From NCBI GenBank assembly GCA_900299205.1, contig OMIW01000085.1:1-29663 (forward strand): DNA of 29,663 nucleotides. Direction: 5' to 3'. The notes under the pieces are model-generated. The model worked only from the letters and a program-made list of their open reading frames with translations. It did not search any database and was not told where the DNA came from. The DNA is from Pseudomonadota bacterium (GTDB taxonomy: Bacteria > Bdellovibrionota_C > UBA2361 > OMIW01). Made by a program: the position numbers and the translations under genes. Shown here in pieces: positions 1 to 8,600 of the stretch (positions within the stretch are counted from its first letter, which is position 1; every line of letters begins with the position of its first letter).

Positions 1-10
1 CACCCCCACC

Positions 11-1486
11 ATGCGCCGCATCCTTGCCCTCGTTCTCCTCATCGCCATTCTCACCATCGGCTACCTCCGGTTCAAGGACCACCGCTTCATTCGCTTCTTT
101 GACCCCACCCCGCCTGAACTGCGAATTACTGCCCTCACCCGCTCGGGTGAAGTCCCAGCGGAGGAGAGTCTTCTCATCGGCGGGTCCGGGATCAACCTGC
201 GACTTCACCTACGCGATCCATCCGGGACGGGGCTTGATGAGGTGGCTGTTCGGCTCGATGACGGGTCGGGGCCTCGGGAATTGTTGAAGAAATCGTATGA
301 TGAGTGGGGGATTGCCGAGGATACGGTCGAGATTACTGCTCCTGCGACCACCCTGAAGATGCGGGTCGAGGAGGTTTCTCTAGAGGTCGTCGCCTTCTCA
401 AAGGGATTTGCTAACGCAAAAACAACCAAAACTTTTAAGGTGCGGACCGACTTTGAGCGGCCGAGGGGGGAGGTGCTCACGGTCCAGCATAACGGACGGA
501 TCGGCGGGGCGCTTCTGGTGGTGTTTCGTGTGCACTCAAACGATACTGCCTTTGCCGGGGTACGTTGGCGGACAAGGGAATACGCAGGGTATCCGGCAGA
601 GACGTTATCGCCTGAGCTGGGGGCGTTTCCGGGTCTGTATGCCGCGTTTTTCCCGATTGAGCAAGATTTTGATCGGGCACGAGACAGCCTGAAGGTGGTG
701 ATTCGGGACAAGGCGAGTAACGAAGCTGTTCTCCCTTTTCCTCAGGTGATCGCAAACTTCTCGTTCCGCGCAGCGGATATGAAGATGTCGCGAACCTTCT
801 TTGAGGGACGGGTCGCCGAGCTCCTTCCCCTTTTCGCACAGGAATCTGGCAAGCCTATCGGAGTGCCTGCTGATGTTTCTACGGTATCAGATGAGGAGCT
901 TGCTTCACTCTTTAAAAAGGTTAACGAGGATTACCGGGCGTTTCTTGAAGAGAAGCTTGCGATCATTCTGAAGCAAACCGCTCCCTCTCGATATTGGGAC
1001 CAGGTGTTTATCCGCCCCCTAGCGGCGGCACCCACTGCAAGCTACGGAGAACGGCGATCGTACTTTTTGAACGGATTTGCAGCAGGTCGGTCTGTACACC
1101 AAGGGATAGATCTAGCGCACATCGCGATGTCGCCGGTCATGGCATCGAATAACGGAGCTGTTCTTTTCACCGGTATGCTCGGCATATACGGCGAGACCGT
1201 GATCATCGACCACGGCATGGGGCTCGCGACCCTTTACGGGCACCTCTCCTCAATATCGGTCGGCACAGGTGACTCGGTGCAGCGAGGGCAGGTGATAGGT
1301 CGCTCAGGTGCCACAGGGCTCGCGGGAGGGGACCACCTCCATGTCGAGTTCCGTCTGCAAGGCGTCCCCGTATACCCAATCGAATGGCTCGATCCACACT
1401 GGATGAAGGACCATGTAGCGGATCAACTGCCATTTGTCGTAAAGCAGATCAAGAATATTATGGCGCTGAGCGAGCCGCCGAAGTAG
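11..1486 (+). CDS. Membrane-anchored M23 (LytM-type) metallopeptidase
   Basis: Predicted zinc endopeptidase that cuts peptidoglycan cross-links, or a regulator of such enzymes, on the periplasmic face of the inner membrane. Residues 4-21 are a hydrophobic signal anchor. Residues about 30-340 form a long beta-rich region of no family I can name. The M23 domain is at about 345-470. All expected zinc and catalytic residues are visible: H363 and D367 in HQGID, H411 in YGHLS, and H442 and H444 in DHLHVE, so the enzyme is probably active rather than a degenerate EnvC/NlpD-like activator. The 491-residue length fits anchored M23 proteins with an extracytoplasmic N-terminal domain. The start lies 10 bases into the window, so its ribosome site cannot be judged, but the signal anchor directly after it supports this ATG. 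The next gene follows after 143 bp. Confidence 0.88.
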   Translation: MRRILALVLLIAILTIGYLRFKDHRFIRFFDPTPPELRITALTRSGEVPAEESLLIGGSGINLRLHLRDPSGTGLDEVAVRLDDGSGPRELLKKSYDEWGIAEDTVEITAPATTLKMRVEEVSLEVVAFSKGFANAKTTKTFKVRTDFERPRGEVLTVQHNGRIGGALLVVFRVHSNDTAFAGVRWRTREYAGYPAETLSPELGAFPGLYAAFFPIEQDFDRARDSLKVVIRDKASNEAVLPFPQVIANFSFRAADMKMSRTFFEGRVAELLPLFAQESGKPIGVPADVSTVSDEELASLFKKVNEDYRAFLEEKLAIILKQTAPSRYWDQVFIRPLAAAPTASYGERRSYFLNGFAAGRSVHQGIDLAHIAMSPVMASNNGAVLFTGMLGIYGETVIIDHGMGLATLYGHLSSISVGTGDSVQRGQVIGRSGATGLAGGDHLHVEFRLQGVPVYPIEWLDPHWMKDHVADQLPFVVKQIKNIMALSEPPK

Positions 1487-1629
1487 TCGGGGAGGGGGTG
1501 GATCACCCAGAGACGAGACACTCTCCGCCGTACCTCCCTGTTTGCCGGTTCCCCACTTTACCTTTACCATACCGGGGCCGCATGGAGAAAAGCCGCGCGA
1601 GCTGAAAGGCTGAACTTGAGAGGGATCGT

Positions 1630-1983
1630 ATGGAGGGAGCTACTTTAGAAATTCAGGAAGGGGCTGGATCTTTGTCAGTTATCCCACTCACACTTTCCCC
1701 CACTGATATTGAGGAGGCCCTGCAGGGATGCGACGGTTGGCGATTAAATGAGGGGGCCTGCGTTTGCTCACTCATCTTCCCGGATTTTGTCGCGGCCTTT
1801 GCCTTCATGTCGGGAGCAGCGCTTATCTCCGAACAACTCGGTCACCACCCTGAATGGAGCAACTCCTATAACCGGGTCTCGATACGTCTTGTAACGCATG
1901 ATGCGGGAGGGGTTACCGAAAAAGACCTCTTATGGATTCGGCGGGTGCTTCCTCTACAGAGAGGAGCAACGACTCTCTCTTAA
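1630..1983 (+). CDS. phhB: Pterin-4a-carbinolamine dehydratase
   Basis: Dehydrates 4a-hydroxytetrahydrobiopterin so that the pterin cofactor can be recycled; in bacteria without phenylalanine hydroxylase it may act in other pterin metabolism. The 117-residue protein carries the family signature in full: E68, three residues, H72-H73-P74, then Y80, nine residues, H90, and D99. This is the PCD/DCoH active-site pattern. It has an N-terminal extension of roughly 20 residues before the usual fold begins. The start ATG is preceded by GAGAGGGAT at a suitable distance. No aromatic amino acid hydroxylase is visible beside it; the next gene, secA, begins 68 bp downstream, so co-transcription is possible. 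Family assignment is firm; the in vivo role is inferred. Confidence 0.85.
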   Translation: MEGATLEIQEGAGSLSVIPLTLSPTDIEEALQGCDGWRLNEGACVCSLIFPDFVAAFAFMSGAALISEQLGHHPEWSNSYNRVSIRLVTHDAGGVTEKDLLWIRRVLPLQRGATTLS

Positions 1984-2051
1984 CCGCTCTATGCATCAAC
2001 CGCCTCTCCTCTTAAAATCTCATCATCCATGCCATCTCATACTGTTACCTT

Positions 2052-4754
2052 ATGTTAACCTACCTCGCTCGCAAAGTATTCGGCACCCGCAACGACCGCG
2101 TCCTGAAGTCATTTCGACCTATCGTTCAGGAGATTAACAGGCTCGAAGAAAGCTTTGCCGCCCTCTCCGATGACGAGCTTCGGGCGAGGACCGACCAGTT
2201 TCGCGCACAATACGCCGAGGGTCGTACTCTTGATGAGCTTCTTCCTGAGGCGTTCGCCGCTGTTCGCGAAGCCGCTAAGCGAGTGCTCGGGATGCGTCAT
2301 TTTGATGTCCAGCTCATCGGAGGGATGGTCCTCCATCGAGGGATGATCGCCGAGATGAAAACGGGAGAGGGGAAAACCTTAATGGCCACCTTGCCTGCCT
2401 ATCTGAACGCGCTTGCGGGGAAGGGGGTCCATATCGTCACTGTCAACGATTACCTCGCTCGCCGTGATGCCGAATGGATGGGAAGGGTGTATCGCGCCCT
2501 TGGCCTTTCGGTCGGTGTTGTCTTTTCAGGGATGGACGAGCAGGCGAAAAAACTGGCATACCGCTCCGATATCACGTACGGACAAAATAACGAATTTGGC
2601 TTCGATTACCTTCGCGATAACATGAAGTTCTCAGCTGACGATCAGTTTCAGCGAGATCACTTTTTCGCAATCGTTGATGAGGTCGATTCGATCCTCATTG
2701 ATGAGGCACGAACACCTCTAATAATATCAGGACCCGCTGAGTCCCCGACCGATCTTTACTATCAGCTTAACACTGTCATCCCTCGACTGCAGGTTGGCAA
2801 AGACTACGAAGTTGAACTTCGTTCCAAATCACCGTCTCTTACCGAAATCGGTATCGCGACGTGCGAGCGACTTCTCGAGATAAAAAATCTGTACGACCCC
2901 AATAATATCGATATCCTTCACCACCTCAATCAGGCGCTCAAAGCCCACACAACTATGCAGCGAGATGTCGATTATGTCGTCAGAGAGGGACAGGTAATTA
3001 TTGTTGATGAGTTCACGGGACGACTCATGCCGGGTCGGCGTTGGTCAAATGGACTGCACCAAGCGGTCGAAGCTAAAGAAGGGCTCAAGATCATGCGCGA
3101 GAACATAACTCTCGCCAGCATCACCTTCCAGAACTTCTTTCGGATGTACTCAAAACTATCGGGCATGACCGGGACAGCAGACACCGAGGCGGTCGAGTTC
3201 AAGACGATTTACGGGCTTGAGGTTGTGGTCGTCCCTCCTAATAAACCGCTGGCTCGATCGGATCTCTCTGATGTTGTCTATCGCTCTCGCAGGGAGAAGT
3301 ACAATGCCGTCGTCGCCGATATTAAAGAAATATATCAAACCGGCCAACCGGTTTTGGTAGGTACCGTGAGTATCGATCAGAGCGAAGCACTTTCCCGACT
3401 GCTCCATGAGGAGGGGATACCCCACAATGTGCTCAACGCGAAACATCACGAACGGGAAGCTGAAATCGTGGCGCAGGCCGGAAGATTTAAATCCGTCACG
3501 ATATCGACCAATATGGCAGGTCGGGGTACCGACATCGTCCTGGGAGGTAATGCTTCGTTCCTAGCCGCAGCAGAGGCGGGCACCAAGGAAAGCGATGATT
3601 CAAGATATCAAGCTGCCTTCACCAAGTATTCCGAAATCTGCTCCAGTGAAAAGGAGAAGGTTCTTGCCGCAGGTGGCCTCTTTATCATCGGTACCGAACG
3701 TCATGAATCACGCCGAATTGATAATCAGTTGAGAGGCCGCTCCGGTCGGCAGGGAGATCCTGGTGCATCTCGCTTCTATATTTCACTAGAAGATGATCTC
3801 ATGCTCCGCTTTGCAGGAGATCGTATACAGGCGATTATGAATCGTATGCAGTGGGAAGAGGGAACGGCGATGGAGGGAGGCCTTATTAGCCGCTCTATTG
3901 AAACTGCCCAAAAGCGCGTTGAAGACATGCACTTTGAGAGCAGAAAACATGTCACAGAGTATGATGATGTGATGAACAAGCAACGGCGAGTCATTTACAC
4001 TCTACGCAACAAAATTCTGCTTTGTGAGGGCATTCGGGATGAGATTCACTCAATGCTTGAGGATATCGCTGAAGATTTGGTGATGGCAGTATGCACAGCT
4101 GATAAAAAACCGATGGAGTGGGATCTCAATAATTTGCGAGAGCGGTTTACCTTCATCACAAATCACCCGCTCGAAGGTGGTGATACAATTCAACTTGAAC
4201 AACAGGTTGTGTACGATTGGGTGTACGGGGCACTCAGGACCCTCTACGATGAGCAGGTCCGGCAAAAAGAGGAAAAGCTGGCCGGGCTTGTGTCACTCGC
4301 AACGGGAGATGCCCCTCGCATCCAGTTTGAGCAGCAGATACCCTCATATGCTGACATAGAACAGAGAACACTCCTTGAAGGGCTTGACCATTTTTGGAAT
4401 CAACATATCCAGGATATGGAGGAGCTGCGCGATGGAATCGGACTTCGGGGATATGCTCAACAAAACCCTCTCTACGAATATCAAAAGGAGGGGTTCATCC
4501 TCTTCCAGCAGCTCATGGCGAATCTTCGGGAAGGCGTATGTCGAAAACTGTTCTTTGAGGAGGTAATCGATCCTGCTGCGCTTATTGAGGCGATCGAACA
4601 GGAAGAAGAGAAACGTCGTCGTCGCGAAGGGGCGATCCAAACAGTACATGAATCTACCCTTGCCGATGCGGGCGGAGCCGACGTTGACGGGGAAGGCGAA
4701 AAATCAAAAAAGTCCGCTGGATCCCCAAGTAACCAACCTCGCCCAAGACGCTGA
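2052..4754 (+). CDS. secA: Preprotein translocase ATPase SecA
   Basis: Motor ATPase that drives unfolded preproteins through SecYEG. The N-terminus matches SecA closely. The Walker A motif TGEGKT places its lysine at residue 108, the same number as in E. coli. The DEVDSIL box, the DEARTPLIISG stretch and the second helicase core with NMAGRGTDIVLGGN and QLRGRSGRQGDPG follow in order, then the scaffold and wing domains to about residue 860. The length of 900 is typical. The C-terminal tail (about 865-900) is acidic then basic and has no cysteines, so the zinc-binding module that contacts SecB and lipids in many SecA proteins is absent. There is no obvious Shine-Dalgarno sequence before the ATG, but the start agrees with the family. 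hemW follows 84 bp downstream on the same strand. Confidence 0.98.
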   Translation: MLTYLARKVFGTRNDRVLKSFRPIVQEINRLEESFAALSDDELRARTDQFRAQYAEGRTLDELLPEAFAAVREAAKRVLGMRHFDVQLIGGMVLHRGMIAEMKTGEGKTLMATLPAYLNALAGKGVHIVTVNDYLARRDAEWMGRVYRALGLSVGVVFSGMDEQAKKLAYRSDITYGQNNEFGFDYLRDNMKFSADDQFQRDHFFAIVDEVDSILIDEARTPLIISGPAESPTDLYYQLNTVIPRLQVGKDYEVELRSKSPSLTEIGIATCERLLEIKNLYDPNNIDILHHLNQALKAHTTMQRDVDYVVREGQVIIVDEFTGRLMPGRRWSNGLHQAVEAKEGLKIMRENITLASITFQNFFRMYSKLSGMTGTADTEAVEFKTIYGLEVVVVPPNKPLARSDLSDVVYRSRREKYNAVVADIKEIYQTGQPVLVGTVSIDQSEALSRLLHEEGIPHNVLNAKHHEREAEIVAQAGRFKSVTISTNMAGRGTDIVLGGNASFLAAAEAGTKESDDSRYQAAFTKYSEICSSEKEKVLAAGGLFIIGTERHESRRIDNQLRGRSGRQGDPGASRFYISLEDDLMLRFAGDRIQAIMNRMQWEEGTAMEGGLISRSIETAQKRVEDMHFESRKHVTEYDDVMNKQRRVIYTLRNKILLCEGIRDEIHSMLEDIAEDLVMAVCTADKKPMEWDLNNLRERFTFITNHPLEGGDTIQLEQQVVYDWVYGALRTLYDEQVRQKEEKLAGLVSLATGDAPRIQFEQQIPSYADIEQRTLLEGLDHFWNQHIQDMEELRDGIGLRGYAQQNPLYEYQKEGFILFQQLMANLREGVCRKLFFEEVIDPAALIEAIEQEEEKRRRREGAIQTVHESTLADAGGADVDGEGEKSKKSAGSPSNQPRPRR

Positions 4755-4838
4755 GCTTAGCCCCAACAGCCCTTTGAGTTGTTTGCGGGGAATGTCGCGA
4801 CCGAGGAATCGTCCGATTATCGTTGAGGAGATCGAGGA

Positions 4839-6119
4839 GTGTCGGGATTGACCGATTCGGTGCCAGAGAAAGGGCCCTTCAACCGGGGGGAATCGCATGC
4901 GGCTATCTCAAAAGCGCCCTTCTCCCTCTACATCCACATCCCCTTCTGTGCCCACAAATGCCCCTATTGCGACTTCAATACGTATGCCGTGGGTGCGAAA
5001 TTACCTGAAAGGGATTATGTAGCGGCGCTCCGCGCGGAGCTTGATTTTCGTGCTGCTCAGCCAGAGTGGCACGGGCGATCCATCGCCACCATATTCCTCG
5101 GGGGTGGCTCTCCTTCGCTTCTCTCTCCTTCAGCTCTCACAGAACTGTTTCAAACGATTTCACAACTCTTTTCGATCCAGGAAGACGCCGAGGTCTCTTT
5201 AGAAGCAAATCCCAACGACACCTCGCTCCCGTGGCTTGCCGCGATTCGGGAGATGGGCATAAATCGACTCAGTATCGGGGCACAAACATTCCAGAACCAC
5301 CTCCTTCCGAAACTCGGACGCAACCATTCATCCTCTCAGATCAGAAACGCCGTCGGTGACGCTAGAATGGCGGGCTTTTCGAATATCAGCATCGATCTTA
5401 TGTTCGGTATACCTGAACAAACGGTCCCTGACTTCGCATCAGATCTTAACGCTGCCATCGACCTGAGCACCGACCACCTCTCTCTCTACGGACTCACGAT
5501 CGAGGCAGGAACCCCGTTTTTTCAGGCCTCTAAGCGTGGCATTCTCAAGCTCCCTCCTGACGAGGCAACCGTTGAGATGATGGAACTTGCGGAAACAGTC
5601 CTCGCCAGAGCAGGGCTCATCCGGTACGAGATAAGTAACTATGCGCGCCCCGGATTCGAAGCTCTTCATAATATCGCCTATTGGACCCGCGCAGATTATT
5701 TAGGGGTCGGTGCAGGGGCTCATAGCTTTTGGGGCGGGGCACAGGAGCAGAGCCAGCCGAGCTTTGGTCGTCGATGGTCTAACCTTGCTCCATTCTCGAG
5801 CTATATGGAGCACGCCTCCGCATTTGGCAAAGCGGAATCTTGGGAGGAGATACTCACCCTCGAGAGCCAGATATTCGAGCAATTTTTTCTCAGACTCCGT
5901 ATGGTGCAAGGTCTAGACGCCTCAACCTGGCCGCTCCGTTTTGGCTTCTCTCTTGCTGAACGCTATGTGAAGGAGCTGACTCAATTTGAGCGAGAAGGGT
6001 TGATGATCTGGGACAGGGAGAATGCGCGAATTGCAATGACCCCACGGGGATTTGCACTCTTTGACTCAATCGTTGAGTGCTTTATTCCCGATGAAAAGGG
6101 TTTTCAAAAAGGGCTATGA
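4839..6119 (+). CDS. hemW: HemW-like radical SAM protein (heme chaperone / putative coproporphyrinogen III oxidase homologue)
   Basis: Radical SAM protein of the HemN/HemW group. The iron-sulfur motif is C37-x3-C41-x2-C44 within PFCAHKCPYCDF, followed by the glycine-rich FLGGGSPS (about 87-93) and the HemW-type stretches LMFGIPEQT and YEISNYARPG. The length of 426 and the pattern CAHKCPYCDF match HemW, which binds heme and is a chaperone rather than a proven oxidase. True HemN has a longer N-terminal region and an extra cysteine in its motif. The start is GTG at 4839, with GAGGAG at 4825-4830 eight bases upstream. About 27 residues precede the conserved core, slightly longer than usual. It lies 84 bp after secA and may be co-transcribed. 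HemW versus oxidase activity cannot be decided from sequence alone. Confidence 0.9.
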   Translation: MSGLTDSVPEKGPFNRGESHAAISKAPFSLYIHIPFCAHKCPYCDFNTYAVGAKLPERDYVAALRAELDFRAAQPEWHGRSIATIFLGGGSPSLLSPSALTELFQTISQLFSIQEDAEVSLEANPNDTSLPWLAAIREMGINRLSIGAQTFQNHLLPKLGRNHSSSQIRNAVGDARMAGFSNISIDLMFGIPEQTVPDFASDLNAAIDLSTDHLSLYGLTIEAGTPFFQASKRGILKLPPDEATVEMMELAETVLARAGLIRYEISNYARPGFEALHNIAYWTRADYLGVGAGAHSFWGGAQEQSQPSFGRRWSNLAPFSSYMEHASAFGKAESWEEILTLESQIFEQFFLRLRMVQGLDASTWPLRFGFSLAERYVKELTQFEREGLMIWDRENARIAMTPRGFALFDSIVECFIPDEKGFQKGL

Positions 6120-6173
6120 GGCCTCAGAAGGAGAGTATCTTTAGAAAAAGCTATCAATCCAGAGGGCAATTTG

Positions 6174-6248
6174 AAAGGAGGTTAAAAGCTCGATATTATC
6201 CTGCGTTGTCCATTTGGACGAAAATGGTTCCTTTCTTGGGTAAATTCT
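6174..6248 (+). promoter_or_regulatory. Strong Shine-Dalgarno sequence without nearby usual start, plus hairpin
   Basis: AAAGGAGG at 6174-6181 is among the strongest ribosome-site matches in the window, yet no ATG, GTG or TTG lies 5-12 bases after it. An ATT codon at 6195 is in frame with the zinc-ribbon/TPR gene and would add 18 residues. A hairpin with 6-bp arms (6210-6215 CCATTT and 6222-6227 AAATGG) sits between this site and the GTG at 6249. Either a rare ATT start or a regulated leader is possible. Confidence 0.35.
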
Positions 6249-7484
6249 GTGATTAACTCGGCCTCCACCACCACATCTATCCAGTGCCGTCAATGCCAGG
6301 CTCATCATGAGATCGGCGATAACTTCTGTCGCTTGTGCGGAGCTCGGGTGAGCGTAGCTCCCTCTCCACGAAACCGCATCAAATGGGCCGCCACCAGCCT
6401 CGGGGTAACCGCTGTCGTCTCTGTTATGTGCTTCTACGGGACCGCTGCTATTCAGCGCGCTCACGGGAATGGTCAACCACCGGCCGCCCGGGGCACGATT
6501 TCATCTGACTCACCATCAACCAACGCTTCAGTAGCAATGGGGAAGAACCCTCACAATTTTGACAGAACAAGCGAAATTCCCGAACTTTCCTCTGCAGCAC
6601 TCTCTCAGGACACGCAATTTCAGGAGCTGTTAAAGGCCGCTCAGTCTGCTCCAAAGGATCATGCGGCATGGAGTGCGGTCGGCAACGCAATCCTCGAGCG
6701 TCTCACCTCGAACCCATCATCGGGGGAGCTCCAACTCGATGCCCTCGATATTTTCAGCTATCTCCTCACCATTGAGCCAAATGACGCAGCAGCAATCCGC
6801 GCCCTCGGAGACCTCTGCTTCGATCAACGGTTGTTTCAGAAGGCACTCAGCTACTACGAGCGATACCTTACCCTCTACCCTGACGACCTCGATCTGCGCT
6901 CTCGCCACGCAAGCACCCTCACCTTTCTCGGTCGTTCGCAGGAGGCGGTGGCAGAGCTCGAGAGTGTCGTTTCAAAGCAGCCAAATGCTTTCCAACCCCT
7001 CGCTTACCTTTCGATAGCCCTTTCACAGAAAGGAGACCTCGAAAAAGCCCGGGCAGTCGGGGAACAAGCCCTCGCTCAGGCCCCGTCTCCAGAGGCTCGG
7101 GAGAGGTTTAGCGCATTTTTGGGATCACTCCTCACTCCAGATTCATCCTCCTCATCATCCCCGGCCCAAACACCTGAGACATCCTCTCCGACGACGAGCA
7201 GCCCCTCAACCTCTCTTGGGGGAAACTGGTTGGAGAGGCTTGAACAGACTCTTCGAGCAAACCCAATCGCGGGCCCCAAGGTCGTCGGATTAACCTATCG
7301 CGAGGAGGACAAGATCGTTGAGATATCGCTATCTAAATTCCCGATGGAAGCGATGCCGGATTTTGCCCGTGAGAAATTTATCGCCTCATTAACCCCACTC
7401 CTTCCGCACCCCCTCGTAACAACCCTGAACTTCCTTGATGCTGAATCTGGGCGGGTCATGTATGGGATTGCGCTTAAGCGGTGA
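6249..7484 (+). CDS. Zinc-ribbon, single-TM, TPR-repeat protein of unknown function
   Basis: I do not recognise a named family. The order of parts is clear. A four-cysteine zinc ribbon lies at the N-terminus (C13-x2-C16 and C27-x2-C30), followed by one membrane segment at about 46-66, a Ser/Asn-rich linker to about 120, tetratricopeptide repeats at about 160-290, a Ser/Thr/Pro linker at 296-325 and a conserved-looking C-terminal alpha/beta domain at 330-411. A cytoplasmic zinc ribbon before the membrane would place the TPR region in the periplasm, resembling assembly or scaffold proteins such as CcmH-type TPR factors, but that is only analogy. GTG at 6249 is the only usual start upstream of the first cysteine; it lacks a good Shine-Dalgarno sequence. 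A strong AAAGGAGG lies much earlier at 6174-6181. Confidence 0.75.
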   Translation: MINSASTTTSIQCRQCQAHHEIGDNFCRLCGARVSVAPSPRNRIKWAATSLGVTAVVSVMCFYGTAAIQRAHGNGQPPAARGTISSDSPSTNASVAMGKNPHNFDRTSEIPELSSAALSQDTQFQELLKAAQSAPKDHAAWSAVGNAILERLTSNPSSGELQLDALDIFSYLLTIEPNDAAAIRALGDLCFDQRLFQKALSYYERYLTLYPDDLDLRSRHASTLTFLGRSQEAVAELESVVSKQPNAFQPLAYLSIALSQKGDLEKARAVGEQALAQAPSPEARERFSAFLGSLLTPDSSSSSSPAQTPETSSPTTSSPSTSLGGNWLERLEQTLRANPIAGPKVVGLTYREEDKIVEISLSKFPMEAMPDFAREKFIASLTPLLPHPLVTTLNFLDAESGRVMYGIALKR

Positions 7485-7512
7485 GGGGGACAACCTCGCT
7501 TAAGGAGCCCTC
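7473..7512 (+). terminator. Possible terminator overlapping a stop codon
   Basis: CTTAAGC (7473-7479) pairs with GCTTAAG (7498-7504), and GAGG (7483-7486) pairs with CCTC (7494-7497) after a small bulge. The stop codon TGA at 7482-7484 lies inside the stem. The following bases are GAGCCCTCGTTTTCG, a short and interrupted T run, so termination is plausible but not strong. Confidence 0.4.
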
Positions 7513-7702
7513 GTTTTCGTTCGTGATTCGGCTCCAGAGGAAGGGCTGAGCAGTTCAATGCACTGGCCTATTGAGTTGGTTATTTCCGATGAATAGCCCA
7601 TTTTGACTCTCAGCCCGGTATTGGGATATCACTTTGACAATGCTGCGCCCCCTAGAGGCGGTTTGGCTGAGAGATTATTCCCATCCCTAAAGGAGGCCGT
7701 CA

Positions 7703-8392
7703 GTGACCACCCTCACCGCATCCAAGCGTTCCATGAGCACGAGCCCAATTTGCTTCGCCGGGCTGATTACGCCTCTTCTTTTGGTCATCGCAACTATGCT
7801 AACGGGTTGCACGACCGTTTATTACGCGACCTGGGAACAACTCGGCAAAGAGAAACGCGACCTGTTAAAGGATAACGTCCTCGCTGCTCGTCATGAGCAG
7901 CGCGAGGCCAGTCAAGGATTTCGGGACGCCCTCACCCAATTACGCTCCACCTATCAGGTTCCTCCATCGCGACTTCAAGCAGTCTACGAGGAACTGAGAG
8001 GGCACCAAAAACGACTCACCCGTCGGTACGAAGACCTCGATGGCCGGATAACTAAACTTAACACAATTGCGATGGACCTCTTCTCAGAATGGCGTGAAGA
8101 GGCGGAATCGATGAGCAATCGAGAGTTTCACAAACGAAGCCTTGAGCAGCTTGCTGAGGCTCAGGACCGCTACCGCCAGATGCAAACTGCCCTTACCGAG
8201 ACCCGCAACAGGTGTCGGCCCGTGTTGAATCAATTCAACGAATATGTCCTTTTTCTAAAACACAACCTCAATGCTCAGGCCCTCGGAGCCCTCCACGGCG
8301 AAGCCCAGGAGATTATTGAGGGGCTCGGCCACCTTATAGAGCAGCTGAACAATTCAATCTCAGAGACCGATGCGTTCATCGCAACGTTGTAA
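7703..8392 (+). CDS. DUF2959-family lipoprotein, coiled-coil
   Basis: The 229-residue protein fits the DUF2959 family, whose function is unknown. A hydrophobic signal at about 16-35 ends in the lipobox L33-T34-G35-C36, so the mature protein should be lipid-modified at C36. Residue 37 is Thr, not Asp, which in enterobacteria would favour outer-membrane delivery. The rest is almost wholly helical and rich in charged and Gln residues, with long coiled-coil stretches; the YYATWEQLGKEKRD start of the mature part and the paired helices are family features. The start is GTG at 7703, preceded by AAAGGAGG at 7689-7696 with six bases between; an in-frame ATG at 7733 is the alternative. glnA follows after about 208 bp, with a terminator-like structure between. 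Confidence 0.8.
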   Translation: MTTLTASKRSMSTSPICFAGLITPLLLVIATMLTGCTTVYYATWEQLGKEKRDLLKDNVLAARHEQREASQGFRDALTQLRSTYQVPPSRLQAVYEELRGHQKRLTRRYEDLDGRITKLNTIAMDLFSEWREEAESMSNREFHKRSLEQLAEAQDRYRQMQTALTETRNRCRPVLNQFNEYVLFLKHNLNAQALGALHGEAQEIIEGLGHLIEQLNNSISETDAFIATL

Positions 8393-8397
8393 AAAAA

Positions 8398-8453
8398 GGG
8401 GGGTGATTGGGCCCATTCGCCGCGGAGGGCCTATCAAAGACCCCTATCTTTTT
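8398..8453 (+). terminator. Possible terminator after the DUF2959 gene
   Basis: A run of six G (8398-8403) can pair with CCCC at 8441-8444, enclosing an inner stem GGCCC (8410-8414) / GGGCC (8427-8431). The bases TATCTTTTT follow. The stem is interrupted and the inner loop is large, so this is a weak call. Confidence 0.33.
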
Positions 8454-8477
8454 CGGAATTTATGGGATATCGTTCGA

Positions 8478-8542
8478 TTGTCGGAATAAAATATCGACAA
8501 ATAGTTCTATTTGGTGAGCATTTTATCCTAATTCTCGCCAAA
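8478..8542. promoter_or_regulatory. Two dyads upstream of glnA (possible operators)
   Basis: TTGTCG (8478-8483) and CGACAA (8495-8500) form a perfect inverted repeat with an 11-base spacer. Next to it, TTTGGTGAG (8510-8518) and CTCGCCAAA (8534-8542) form a 9-base inverted repeat with one G-T mismatch and a 15-base spacer. Both lie 58-123 bases before the glnA ATG in an AT-rich stretch, where a nitrogen-responsive or other repressor could bind. No sigma-54 type -24/-12 element was found. The role is inferred from position only. Confidence 0.4.
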
Positions 8543-8585
8543 TTTACCTGCGCCTTACTTACTTTTGTTTAGTAACTTTTGTGAT

Positions 8586-8591
8586 AAGGAG
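8586..8591 (+). promoter_or_regulatory. Ribosome binding site that fixes the glnA start
   Basis: AAGGAG lies nine bases before ATG at 8601. It excludes the longer in-frame TTG-started reading frame from 8565, because that frame would run through this site. Confidence 0.8.
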
Positions 8592-8600
8592 TTTCCTTCT

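Noticed and set aside
6118-6125. Palindrome GAGGCCTC at the hemW stop codon
   Set aside because: It is too short and has no loop or T run; likely chance.
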